A stretch of DNA of 64,000 nucleotides from Azohydromonas lata NBRC 102462 (GTDB taxonomy: Bacteria; Pseudomonadota; Gammaproteobacteria; Burkholderiales; Burkholderiaceae_C). Both the position numbers and the translations under genes were made by a program. Below are positions 8,259 to 16,491 of this stretch, one piece after another; position 1 is the stretch's first letter, and every line of letters begins with the position of its first letter. The notes under the pieces are model-generated. The model ran no database searches and was not told where the DNA came from. It worked only from the letters and a program-made list of their open reading frames with translations. The stretch spans positions 44,134-108,133 of the forward strand of contig NZ_BCTC01000008.1 in the NCBI RefSeq assembly GCF_001571085.1, written 5' to 3'.

Positions 8259-9173
8259 ATGCAGCAGCAGTTTGCCGTGGCGGCATTGGCCATCTTGGCG
8301 TCGAGCTTCAGTTTGCCAGCGCATGCAGATATCTCGGCGCGGGCGCGCATCGACAACTTTGGCTACCGACTGATCGACCTGCGGCCCGGCGACGGTATTG
8401 CGCCCGCCATCCGCTTTTCTCCCGAGGGCGGCTCCCAGGTCGGAGCCGGCACCTTTCAAGCAGCCGAACCCTACGATTTACGTGACGAGGAGACCAAGCG
8501 CAACGGATTTGGAGAATTTCAAACCATGACGGTTTCCGCCAGCTTGCTTGGGATTGCCAACGCCAGGTCCAGCATGAGCGGCACGTTCCATTCGGCCCCT
8601 GGCGACTTTGATGTCGTGGCGCGTGGGGCGCTGCGCAGCAGTGCAGATGAAAATATATTGCGCGCCTTTGGAGCCTATGCCGAACCGGTCAATGAAGCTT
8701 ATGGTCATTATGAAGTCACACCCTTCACAAAAGTGGTTTTCACAGGCTTTGTGACAGTGGAAGCGCGGCGCACCGTGGCCAATACGGCTTCATTTCTCCA
8801 ACTGGCCGATGCCGCGGTCAGAATAAGATATACCGGCACGCCCAACGAAGTGGGAACCAAGGAAGTCAGCGTGGAGTTGGTACGCGGCTCGGACATGAGC
8901 AAAACCGTCAAAGAGCGCCAACGCATCGTGTTTGAAAACACCACCGGGTCGGCGGCATCCGGCTTCATTGGTATTTACGTCGGCGCGCAAGGGCAAGTTT
9001 TTGAGGTCCCGGGCATCCACAAATTCGCCCCGGCCACCCCGGTGCCCGAACCCGCTTCTATGGTGCTCATGCTGTGCGGCTTGGGCGTCGTCACCGCCGT
9101 GGCACGCCACGCTCGCCGCGACGGCAGGCACAAATCCGTCAATACTCCAGCCGGCCCGGCATGCGCCGTTTGA
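8259..9173 (+). CDS. PEP-CTERM sorting domain protein (paralogue B)
   Basis: 304-aa relative of the preceding protein: signal peptide to about residue 22 (PAHA), then DISARARIDNFGYRLIDLRP-GDGIAP. The sorting signal VPEPAS plus hydrophobic helix plus ARHARRDGRH is present, but about 18 further residues (ending TPAGPACAV) follow the basic cluster, whereas A and C stop there. GGAG at 8249-8252 fixes the ATG at 8259. Function unknown; the body is divergent from A beyond the N-terminal motif. It ends 1 bp from the convergent gene at 9175. Confidence 0.88.
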   Translation: MQQQFAVAALAILASSFSLPAHADISARARIDNFGYRLIDLRPGDGIAPAIRFSPEGGSQVGAGTFQAAEPYDLRDEETKRNGFGEFQTMTVSASLLGIANARSSMSGTFHSAPGDFDVVARGALRSSADENILRAFGAYAEPVNEAYGHYEVTPFTKVVFTGFVTVEARRTVANTASFLQLADAAVRIRYTGTPNEVGTKEVSVELVRGSDMSKTVKERQRIVFENTTGSAASGFIGIYVGAQGQVFEVPGIHKFAPATPVPEPASMVLMLCGLGVVTAVARHARRDGRHKSVNTPAGPACAV

Positions 9174-9174
9174 T

Positions 9175-9549
9175 TTACTTGACAATCAATTCCGGCTGCA
9201 GCGAGCGAATCCGCTTGTCCTCGTAATAGCCGCCGTATTCGGTATATCGCAGAAAAGCATGGCCGCAGTGGCGGCAGCACCAGACTTCACTGCGGTTGGC
9301 GGGAAAGCAGCGCAGCGCGATGGGCGCTTCGGGGGACCAGTAATTCGTCCCGGCCGGGTGGTGTTCCTCCAGCGTGGGCTCGTCCTCCTCGCCGGCCTGC
9401 CACAGCGTGCCCACGCCCTCCAGTGCGACGTCGCTCTTGTCGCCGGGGAAGGACTCCCAGCCCACAAAGGCCAGCGGCGCGCAGTGGGCGCAGGGCGCGG
9501 GCTGCGCGCGGGCCAGGCGCTCGACGTCTTCGGGGCTGAGTTTGGGCAT
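9175..9549 (-). CDS. Conserved hypothetical protein with two Cys pairs (zinc-ribbon-like)
   Basis: 124-aa cytosolic protein starting MPKLSPEDVERLARAQPAPC. It contains CAHC near residue 20 and, about 75 residues later, WCCRHCGHAFLRYTEYGGYY followed by EDKRIRSL. The two CxxC pairs suggest a treble-clef or zinc-ribbon metal site; no enzymatic motif is visible. Upstream in-frame codons up to 9723 are low-complexity and were excluded; the chosen ATG begins where ordinary protein sequence begins. Function unknown. It is monocistronic and convergent with the PEP-CTERM pair. Confidence 0.75.
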   Translation of the reverse strand: MPKLSPEDVERLARAQPAPCAHCAPLAFVGWESFPGDKSDVALEGVGTLWQAGEEDEPTLEEHHPAGTNYWSPEAPIALRCFPANRSEVWCCRHCGHAFLRYTEYGGYYEDKRIRSLQPELIVK

Positions 9550-9863
9550 CACGGCGGGGGCTCCTAGGTGGTGGCGGCGGGGCTGGGAGTATCCCGCCGC
9601 GCGGCAAGCCGGCTTCCCGGTGCGTGGGACGGCGCACGCCCTGGAGCCACTGGAGCAGCCCGCGTCCGCTTTTTTTCCCTTTCCTGTCGCCGGCCTGAGC
9701 GTGGGCTGACGTGTCGCTTGCACGGCGAAAAACCACGGCGCAAATGGCTTCAGGGGTGGTCGACGGCTTGAGCCATGTCAGGCGCACGCACGGGTAGGCG
9801 GCGCAGACTGGATGCGATGCCAATAAATCACGGCTTCTTAAAGCCGGCTTACAGGAGACTTCG
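9550..9863. other. Intergenic region upstream of the deacylase gene
   Basis: 314 bp between divergent genes. No coding sequence, RNA gene or clear promoter recognised. The right end holds AGGAGA at 9852-9857, a strong ribosome site 6 nt before the TTG start of the next gene, and a short AAGCCGGCTT palindrome just before it. Confidence 0.4.
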
Positions 9864-10790
9864 TTGCTCGCCGCTTACATCACCCACCCTGACTGCGTTC
9901 GCCACGAAATGGGACCCGGCCATCCCGAATGCCCAGAGCGACTGGGCGCCATCCAGGACCAGCTCCTCATCAAGGGGCTGCTGGACTACATGGTCCCGTA
10001 CGACGCACCGCTGGCGACCGACGAGCAATTGGGCCGCGCCCACTCCTCCATGCACGTGCGCAACATCGTGGACAACGCGCCCTCGGAGGGCTACCACCAC
10101 GTGGACCCCGACACCAACATGAACCCGCACACGCTCACGGCCGCGCGCCGGGCCGCGGGCGCGGCGGTGGAGGCCACGGACCTGGTGCTGGGCAACAAGG
10201 TGAGCGCCGCCTTCTGCGCCGTGCGCCCGCCCGGCCACCACGCCGAGTACGACGCGGCCATGGGCTTTTGCTTCTTCAACAACGTCGCCGTGGGCATACG
10301 CCACGCGCTGGACGTGCACGGGCTGGAGCGCGTGGCGCTCATCGACTTCGACGTGCACCACGGCAACGGCAGCGAAAGCATCTTCAAGGACGACGAGCGC
10401 GTGCTGATGTGCTCCATCTTCGAGAAGGGCCTGTACCCCTTCCCCGACGAGACGGGCCACACCACCACCATGGTCAACGTCGGCCTGCCCACCCGCACCG
10501 GCGGCAAGGAGTTCCGCGAAGCCGTGACGCAGCACTGGCTGCCCGCGCTGGACGCCTTCAAGCCGCAGCTCCTCTACATCTCCGCCGGCTTCGACGCCCA
10601 CCGCGAGGACGACATGGGCAATCTCGCCCTGGTCGAAGCCGACTATGAATGGGTGACGCAGCAGCTCATGGCCGTGGCCAAACGCCACTGCCGGGGCCGC
10701 GTCATCTCCTGCCTGGAGGGCGGCTACGTGCTCAGCCCCCTGGCACGCAGCGCCACCGCGCACGTGAAGGTGCTCATCGGCGCCGATTGA
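9864..10790 (+). CDS. Histone deacetylase family protein (AcuC/HDAC-like deacylase)
   Basis: Zinc-dependent amidohydrolase of 308 aa, likely removing acetyl or acyl groups from protein lysines or small amines. Visible active-site features are PPGHH (His125/His126 general base pair), DFDVHHGNG (zinc ligands Asp163 and His165), SAGFDAH (Asp244) and EGGY (Tyr288). N-terminal ITHPDCVRHEMGPGHPECPERL is typical. Start is TTG at 9864, set by AGGAGA 6 nt upstream; there is no nearby ATG. The next gene, 63 bp downstream, encodes a protein acetyltransferase, so the pair probably governs reversible protein acetylation. Acetylpolyamine amidohydrolase is the main alternative. Confidence 0.92.
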   Translation: MLAAYITHPDCVRHEMGPGHPECPERLGAIQDQLLIKGLLDYMVPYDAPLATDEQLGRAHSSMHVRNIVDNAPSEGYHHVDPDTNMNPHTLTAARRAAGAAVEATDLVLGNKVSAAFCAVRPPGHHAEYDAAMGFCFFNNVAVGIRHALDVHGLERVALIDFDVHHGNGSESIFKDDERVLMCSIFEKGLYPFPDETGHTTTMVNVGLPTRTGGKEFREAVTQHWLPALDAFKPQLLYISAGFDAHREDDMGNLALVEADYEWVTQQLMAVAKRHCRGRVISCLEGGYVLSPLARSATAHVKVLIGAD

Positions 10791-10853
10791 TTCACCCGCG
10801 CCGGGTGGCGACCCGACCTCTCACCAGGTCACAAGCGCCCGGCCTCGCACCTC

Positions 10854-13550
10854 ATGGACCAGCACTACCTCACCCCGCTCTTCGCCCCCCGCTCCATCAT
10901 CGCCTTCGTGGGCGACCCCGAGGCGCCCGACTCCTGGACGGAGCATGCGCGCTCCGTGCATGCTGCGCTGACGGCCGAGCCCTTCAAGGGCGAGCTCAAG
11001 TTCATGGACATCCGCGGCAGCGCCACGACGCTGGCCGACCTGGCGCAGGCGCGCGCGGACCTGGCCATCATTGCCCTGAGCGGCCCGGACCTGGCCGCCG
11101 CGCTGGAAGTGGCCGGGCGCATGCGCTGCCGCGCCGCCATGGTGCTCACCGGCGGGCTGGACGCCGCCGCCGCCGCCGAGCTGCACCGCATCGCGCGGCG
11201 CGAGCGCATCCGGCTGCTGGGCCCCAACTGCCTGGGCTTCATGCGGCCGCACCACAAGCTCAACGCCTCGGCGCTGGGCCTGCCCGCGCGGCCGGGCCCG
11301 CTGGCGCTGGTGTCGCAGTCGGGCTCGCTCACCGCCTCCATGCTCGATTGGGCCGACCGCAACGGCGTGGGCTTCTCCACCGTCGTCTCGCTTGGGCCGC
11401 ACACCTCGCTGGGCATCGCCGAAGTGCTGGACTTCCTGGCCAACGACGCGCAGACGCACTCCATCGTCGTCTACCTGGAAGGCATTGCCGACGCGCGCCG
11501 CTTCATGAGCGCGCTGCGCTCGGCGGCCAACGCCAAGCCGGTGATCGTGCTGAAGTCCGGCCGCAAGCACGCGGGCAACCTGGCGGCGCAGACGCACAGC
11601 AGCTCCATCGTGGGCAGCGACGAGGTGTTCGACGCCGCCCTGCGCCGCGCCGGCGCCGTGCGCGTGCGCTCCTTCGTCGAGCTGTTCTCCGCCTCCAAGT
11701 GCCTGGCCTCGCGCTACCGCCCGGTGGGCAAGCGGCTGTCCATCGTCACCAACGGCGGCGGCCCCGGCGTGCTGGCGGCGGACTGGATAGGCGAGATCGG
11801 CCTGGAGCTGGGCCGGCTGTCCAACGCCAGCAAGGCGGCCTTGGCGCCGCAACTGCTGCCCGGCGCCTCGCTCACGGACCTGATCGACCTGGGCGAAGGC
11901 GCCAGCCCCGCGCACTTCCATGCCGCGCTGCAAGCGGCCGACAAGGACCGCGACATCGACGGCGTGCTGGCCATCTTCTCGCCCAAGGCCGGCACCCACC
12001 CCGAGGACATCGCCAAGGCGCTAGTGGACATCAAGCGCCAGATGGCCAAGCCGCTGCTGGCCTGCTGGATGGGCGACGCTTCCGTGGGCCAGGCGCGCGA
12101 GCTGCTGGGCACGGCGGCCATTCCCAGCTTCCGCACGCCGGAAGCCGCGGTGGGCGCCTTCGGCAACATCGCCAACTTCTATCAAAACCAGATGCTGCTG
12201 CAGCAGACGCCGGCGCCGCTGTCCTCGCTGGCCAAGCCCGACATCGAGGGCGCGCGGCTGGTGATCGAAAGCGTGCTGGCCGAGCGGCGCAAGGTGCTCA
12301 CCGAGATGGAGAGCAAGACGCTGCTGTCGGCCTTCCACATCGGCGTGACCGAAACGGTGCTGGCCCGCAGCGCGCACGAGGCCATGATGATCGCCACGCA
12401 GATGGGCTTCCCCGTCGCGCTCAAGATCGACTCGCCCGACATCACCCACAAGTCCGACGTGCACGGCGTGGCGCTGGGCATCATGACCGCCACCGCCGCC
12501 CGCGACGCCTACAACGACATGGTCGAGCGCGTGCGCCGCCTGGAGCCCAACGCGCGCATCAACGGCGTGACGGTGCAGAAGATGGCCCGCGCGCGCCGCG
12601 GCCGCGAAATCCACATCGGCCTGATGACGGACGAGCCCTTCGGCCGCGTCATCGTCTTCGGCGGCGGCGGGACCATGGTCGAGCTGATCAACGACCGCGC
12701 CATGGAGCTGCCGCCCCTCAACCGCTTCCTGGCGCGGCGGCTCATCGAGCGCTCGCGCGTGGCCGAGACCCTGGGCGAGTGGCACGGCGCCGAGGCCGTG
12801 GACCTGGACGCGCTGGAGCAGGTGCTGCTGCGCGTGTCGGAAATGGTGTGCGCGCTGCCGCAGCTGCGCGAGATGGACATCAACCCCATCATCGTGGACG
12901 CCAGCGGCGCCGTGGCGGTGGATGCGCGCATCGTCATCGACAGCGCCCCGCAGCCCGCCGGGGGCGGGCGCGGCAGCGACTACCCGCACCTGTGCATCTC
13001 GCCCTACCCGGCGCGCTACGAGCAGGTGTGGCCGCTGCGCGGCGGCGGGGAATACCTGGTGCGGCCCATCCGCCCGGACGACGCCCAGAAGCTGCAGGAC
13101 CTGGTGCACAGCGTCTCGCCGGAAAGCCGCTATTTCCGCTTCGTCTCGTCGATGACGGAATTGCCGCCCTCCATGCTGGCGCGGCTGACCATGATCGATT
13201 ACGACCGCGAGATGGCGCTGGTGGCGGTGGTCAAGACCCGCAATGCCAACGAGGACGGCGACATGGTGGAAACCGAGCGCGTGATCGGCGTGTCGCGCTA
13301 CATCACCAACCCGGACCAGTCGAGCTGCGAGTTCTCGCTGCTGGTCGCCGACGACCTGGCTGGCAAGGGCATAGGCTCGCGCATGATGGAAAGCATCATG
13401 GAAGTGGCGCGCGACAAGGGCCTTACCGAGATCGACGGCCTGGTGCTGGCCAACAATCCCAACATGCTCAAGCTCATGCGCTCGCTGGGATTCACGGTGA
13501 AATCCTTCGAGGAGGATCCGGATTTCAAGCTGGTGACGCACGCGCTGTGA
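10854..13550 (+). CDS. Pat-type protein acetyltransferase (acyl-CoA synthetase-like domains fused to GNAT)
   Basis: 898-aa bifunctional protein: a CoA-binding and ligase region homologous to ADP-forming acyl-CoA synthetases (about 1-460), an ATP-grasp region (about 480-690, with MGFPVALKIDSPDITHKSDV), and a C-terminal GNAT domain (about 730-898, with YLVRPIRPDDAQKLQDLV and DDLAGKGIGSRMMESIMEVA as the acetyl-CoA loop). This is the architecture of enterobacterial Pat/PatZ (YfiQ), which acetylates and inactivates acetyl-CoA synthetase. His248 in THSSSIVGSD aligns with the phosphohistidine of true ADP-forming synthetases. It follows the HDAC-like gene, probably co-transcribed, and ends ahead of a terminator. 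Confidence 0.92.
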   Translation: MDQHYLTPLFAPRSIIAFVGDPEAPDSWTEHARSVHAALTAEPFKGELKFMDIRGSATTLADLAQARADLAIIALSGPDLAAALEVAGRMRCRAAMVLTGGLDAAAAAELHRIARRERIRLLGPNCLGFMRPHHKLNASALGLPARPGPLALVSQSGSLTASMLDWADRNGVGFSTVVSLGPHTSLGIAEVLDFLANDAQTHSIVVYLEGIADARRFMSALRSAANAKPVIVLKSGRKHAGNLAAQTHSSSIVGSDEVFDAALRRAGAVRVRSFVELFSASKCLASRYRPVGKRLSIVTNGGGPGVLAADWIGEIGLELGRLSNASKAALAPQLLPGASLTDLIDLGEGASPAHFHAALQAADKDRDIDGVLAIFSPKAGTHPEDIAKALVDIKRQMAKPLLACWMGDASVGQARELLGTAAIPSFRTPEAAVGAFGNIANFYQNQMLLQQTPAPLSSLAKPDIEGARLVIESVLAERRKVLTEMESKTLLSAFHIGVTETVLARSAHEAMMIATQMGFPVALKIDSPDITHKSDVHGVALGIMTATAARDAYNDMVERVRRLEPNARINGVTVQKMARARRGREIHIGLMTDEPFGRVIVFGGGGTMVELINDRAMELPPLNRFLARRLIERSRVAETLGEWHGAEAVDLDALEQVLLRVSEMVCALPQLREMDINPIIVDASGAVAVDARIVIDSAPQPAGGGRGSDYPHLCISPYPARYEQVWPLRGGGEYLVRPIRPDDAQKLQDLVHSVSPESRYFRFVSSMTELPPSMLARLTMIDYDREMALVAVVKTRNANEDGDMVETERVIGVSRYITNPDQSSCEFSLLVADDLAGKGIGSRMMESIMEVARDKGLTEIDGLVLANNPNMLKLMRSLGFTVKSFEEDPDFKLVTHAL

Positions 13551-13608
13551 CGCGGGCGGCGGATGCTGGTTGAACAGCGTCCGCCCAATAAATCAAAGCA
13601 GGCCGATA

Positions 13609-13642
13609 AAAAGCCCGCCTGGGCCCTGTCAGGCAGGCTTTT
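13609..13642. terminator. Bidirectional intrinsic terminator
   Basis: AAAAGCCCGCCTG (13609-13621) pairs with CAGGCAGGCTTTT (13630-13642) with one mismatch around an 8-nt loop. A-tract and T-tract on the two sides let it act on both strands, fitting its place between the convergent Pat gene and PEP-CTERM paralogue C. Confidence 0.85.
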
Positions 13643-13647
13643 CTAAT

Positions 13648-14400
13648 TCAAGCCTTATTCGATTTCCTGTGCCTTGCCAGCCAGCCCACCATGCCCAGGC
13701 CGGCCAGCATCATGGCCGGCGTGGCAGGCTCCGGGACCATCAGCGCCTGCGGACGCGCCCTGCCGATGATGTGCATGCTGTGCGAAAAAGGTTGCGAACT
13801 GTTGAAATGATTCTCGTACACGAAATTCACATGCCCTTGCGCCTGAAATTCGCCGGAATTGGGGTCCAGCGCAGGGTTTGATCGAATTATCTTGCTGATA
13901 GGCCTGTCCATGCCCGACCCGTCCATGTCCAGGTAGACGAAATCGCCCTCGGGGGCACCCGCCACCTTGTCCACGTGGATGTTCACTGAATAATCCATGC
14001 GCACCGTCAGCCGTGTATTGCCGCTGACCTCGCTGTCCAGCCAGGCCCATGTATTGGCTTCCAAACCTGCATGCGGTGCAATCGCCGTGCCGCGCGCGAT
14101 CATGGCGAAATTGTCCGGCGTCCAGGTCACTTCGGTATAGGCCGAGCCGCCCTGTGAATTCAATTGGCCGATTTGGGTGCCGAATTTGATGGACAGAAAA
14201 TCGCCGTTCATTCTCTTGTTCAGCCGTGCTATGGCGCCGCCCCAATCCAGGCCAATGGGCGTAACGAAAGGCGTCATGCCGTCGCTGGGGTCCAGGTCCG
14301 TCAATTCGTAGCGCAAATTGGTGAATTGCGCCTCGAAACTCAGGGCAGCCATAGCGCCGGGCGCGGCGGCGGCCAGCAGCAGGGGAAGAATCATCCGCAT
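13648..14400 (-). CDS. PEP-CTERM sorting domain protein (paralogue C)
   Basis: 250-aa secreted protein: signal peptide MRMILPLLLAAAAPGAMA, then a family motif closely parallel to A and B (FTNLRYELTDLDPSDGMTP), a body of unknown function, and a C-terminal VPEPAT plus hydrophobic helix plus ARHRKSNKA sorting signal. A GAGGAG ribosome site precedes the ATG at 14400. A near-consensus sigma-54 promoter lies 38-54 bp upstream, linking it to the RpoN-dependent control described for PEP-CTERM genes. Lower GC than flanking genes, as in A and B. Convergent with the Pat gene across a shared terminator. Confidence 0.9.
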   Translation of the reverse strand: MRMILPLLLAAAAPGAMAALSFEAQFTNLRYELTDLDPSDGMTPFVTPIGLDWGGAIARLNKRMNGDFLSIKFGTQIGQLNSQGGSAYTEVTWTPDNFAMIARGTAIAPHAGLEANTWAWLDSEVSGNTRLTVRMDYSVNIHVDKVAGAPEGDFVYLDMDGSGMDRPISKIIRSNPALDPNSGEFQAQGHVNFVYENHFNSSQPFSHSMHIIGRARPQALMVPEPATPAMMLAGLGMVGWLARHRKSNKA

Positions 14401-14437
14401 GAGCTGTCTCCTCTTGGGTAAAAGCCGGGGGCGGCAC

Positions 14438-14454
14438 AGCAAACTGCCTGCCAA
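14438..14454 (-). promoter_or_regulatory. Sigma-54 (RpoN) promoter of PEP-CTERM paralogue C
   Basis: On the minus strand the sequence reads TTGGCAGGCAGTTTGCT, matching the -24/-12 consensus (YTGGCACGNNNNTTGCW) with the invariant GG and GC at the required spacing and a single deviation (C to G). It ends 37 bp before the ATG at 14400. An AT-rich stretch upstream (14461-14620) could hold enhancer-binding-protein sites, such as the inverted repeat ATCAAT...ATTGAT in 14494-14517. Confidence 0.8.
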
Positions 14455-14786
14455 AATACATTAACCCCGGATTTCAGAAAATTTTCTACTGCATCAATAA
14501 ATCAGAATTCATTGATGAACTGCCGCCTAAAAATTTCCACAATTTAGTAAACACTTTGGCAGGCCGCATTCCAATATATTAACTGTCAGATCAAATACCG
14601 TTTGTAAACAAGCTGGGTATTTTTGGGAAAATGGCGCAAGCGGCTTGCCGAACCCAGCACGGCACGTCCGCATTCGGGGCGGACAGGCACCCGGCGGCAC
14701 CGGCTCCCCGGCGGGGTTGGCCCATCATGGGAAGCTTGGATCTCCGGCCTGGCCTTCCACCGCAGCACCCCCAGCCTCACAAAACG
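14455..14786. other. AT-rich intergenic region between divergent genes
   Basis: About 330 bp. The left half (to about 14630) is strikingly AT-rich for this genome and contains several short inverted repeats; it is the likely upstream activating region of paralogue C. The right half is GC-rich and holds no recognised promoter or ribosome site for the Nudix/MBL gene. Confidence 0.4.
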
Positions 14787-16436
14787 ATGCCCACCCCCGC
14801 CCTGCGCCCCTCCTCCGCCCTCGTTCTGGTCCGCGACGCCGCGGCCGGGCCTGAAATCCTGCTGCTGCGCCGCGCCGAGCGCGGCGACCAGAACAGCGGC
14901 GCCTGGGTCTTCCCCGGCGGGCTGCTCGATGCGGCGGACGCCGACCTCGCTCCCGTGTGCACCGGCCGCGACGCGGCGGCCTGCCACCAGCGCCTGGGCC
15001 TGGCCGAAGGAGGCCTCGCCTGGTACGCCGCCGCCGTGCGCGAAACCTTCGAGGAGGCCGGCCTGCTCATCGCCGTGGACGCGCAAGGCGTGACCGTCAC
15101 CGGCATCCAACTGGAATCGGCCTGGCGCACCCGGCTGCACGGCCGTGAGATCGCCCTGGACGCGCTCTGCCGCGAACAAGGTTTCCGGATTGCGCTGGAC
15201 CGCGTGCACGTCTTCGCCCACATCGTCACGCCGCCCGGCCTGCCCAAGCGTTTCGACACGCGCTTTTTCATGGCGCCGGCGCCCGCCGGCCAGGAGGCCA
15301 GCCACGACGGCATCGAGATGACCGCCCACGCCTGGCTCAGCCCCGCGCGGGCGCTGGACGGCGCGCAGGGCGTGCACGTGGTCGGCCCCGTGCGCCGGCT
15401 GCTGCAGCAGCTCACGCGCTTCAGCACCGCCCGGGAGATGCTGGACTGGGCCGCCGCGCTTCCCGAGGTGCCCTGCATCCGCCCGCAGCTCGCCCGCGAT
15501 GCGCAGGGCCGCGTTGGGCCGCTCTTCCCCGACCACCCGGGTTGGGCCGAGGCGCGGCGGGTCGATCCGGACGGCCGCGGCCTCGCCCGCGCCCAAGTCA
15601 CGCCGGGCGAGCCCCTGCGGCTGAGCGAGCGCGTGATACGCCTGACCGCCACCAACCCCGGCGTCATGACCGGCCCGGGCACCAACAGCTACCTGGTCGG
15701 CGCCCTGTCCACCAACGAGTGGGCGGTGATCGACCCGGGCCCGGCAGACGCGGCCCACGTCCAGGCGCTGCAGGCGGCCGCGCCCGGCCCCATCCGCTGG
15801 ATCCTGGTCACGCACACGCACCTGGACCACTCGCCCGGCGCCGCGCCGCTGGCCACCGCCACGGGCGCCCAAGTGCTGGGCCGGCGCACGCCGCACGCGC
15901 AGTGGCAGGACGAGGCGTTCGCCCCCACGCGCGAGCTGCAAGAGGGCGAGCGCCTGGCGCTGGACGCGGGCACCACGCTGCGCGTGGTGCACACGCCCGG
16001 CCACGCGTCCAACCACCTGTGCTATTTGCTGGAGGAGGAAGCCACCCTCTTCACCGGCGACCACGTGATGCAGGGCTCCACGGTGGTGATCAACCCGCCG
16101 GACGGCGACATGGGCGCTTACCTGGCGTCGCTGCGCCGCCTGCGCGACGAATTCGCGCCACTGCAATGGCTGGCTCCCGGCCACGGCTTTCTCATCGCCA
16201 ACCCGGCGCGGGTGTGGAATTTCCTGATCACCCACCGCGAGCAGCGCGAGGCCAAGCTGCTGGCGGCGCTGGGCACCGAGCCTCAAACCCCCGACGCGCT
16301 GCTGCCCGTGGTGTACGACGACGTGCCGCCCGCCAAGCACGCCGCGGCCCGCCGCTCCCTCCTGGCAGCCTTGCTCAAACTGCGCGCCGAAAATCGGGCT
16401 TTCGAAACTCCGGACCAGCGCTGGCGCCGGGCCTGA
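14787..16436 (+). CDS. Fused Nudix hydrolase / metallo-beta-lactamase-fold hydrolase
   Basis: 549-aa two-domain protein. The N-terminal part (about 1-240) is a Nudix hydrolase: WVFPGGLLDAAD is split from RETFEEAGLL by an insertion of about 30 residues inside the Nudix box, as in NUDT19/RP2-type CoA diphosphatases. The C-terminal part (about 275-549) is an MBL-fold hydrolase with THTHLDH (His343, His345, Asp347, His348), HTPGHASNH and TGDHVMQGS, plus TGPGTNSYLVG, resembling LACTB2/glyoxalase II relatives. Start at ATG 14787; 52 upstream in-frame codons look non-coding. Possibly degrades acyl-CoAs (pyrophosphatase plus thioesterase), an inference from the domains. Confidence 0.85.
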   Translation: MPTPALRPSSALVLVRDAAAGPEILLLRRAERGDQNSGAWVFPGGLLDAADADLAPVCTGRDAAACHQRLGLAEGGLAWYAAAVRETFEEAGLLIAVDAQGVTVTGIQLESAWRTRLHGREIALDALCREQGFRIALDRVHVFAHIVTPPGLPKRFDTRFFMAPAPAGQEASHDGIEMTAHAWLSPARALDGAQGVHVVGPVRRLLQQLTRFSTAREMLDWAAALPEVPCIRPQLARDAQGRVGPLFPDHPGWAEARRVDPDGRGLARAQVTPGEPLRLSERVIRLTATNPGVMTGPGTNSYLVGALSTNEWAVIDPGPADAAHVQALQAAAPGPIRWILVTHTHLDHSPGAAPLATATGAQVLGRRTPHAQWQDEAFAPTRELQEGERLALDAGTTLRVVHTPGHASNHLCYLLEEEATLFTGDHVMQGSTVVINPPDGDMGAYLASLRRLRDEFAPLQWLAPGHGFLIANPARVWNFLITHREQREAKLLAALGTEPQTPDALLPVVYDDVPPAKHAAARRSLLAALLKLRAENRAFETPDQRWRRA

Positions 16437-16491
16437 GCTTCAGAACAGCGGCAACCGGAAACGACCACGGCGGCCGGGCCGCCCTTCCCGC

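Noticed and set aside
14557..14572. TGGCAGGCCGCATTCC as a sigma-54 promoter for the Nudix/MBL gene
   Set aside because: It has the -24 GG but lacks the invariant GC at -12, and lies more than 210 bp from the gene.
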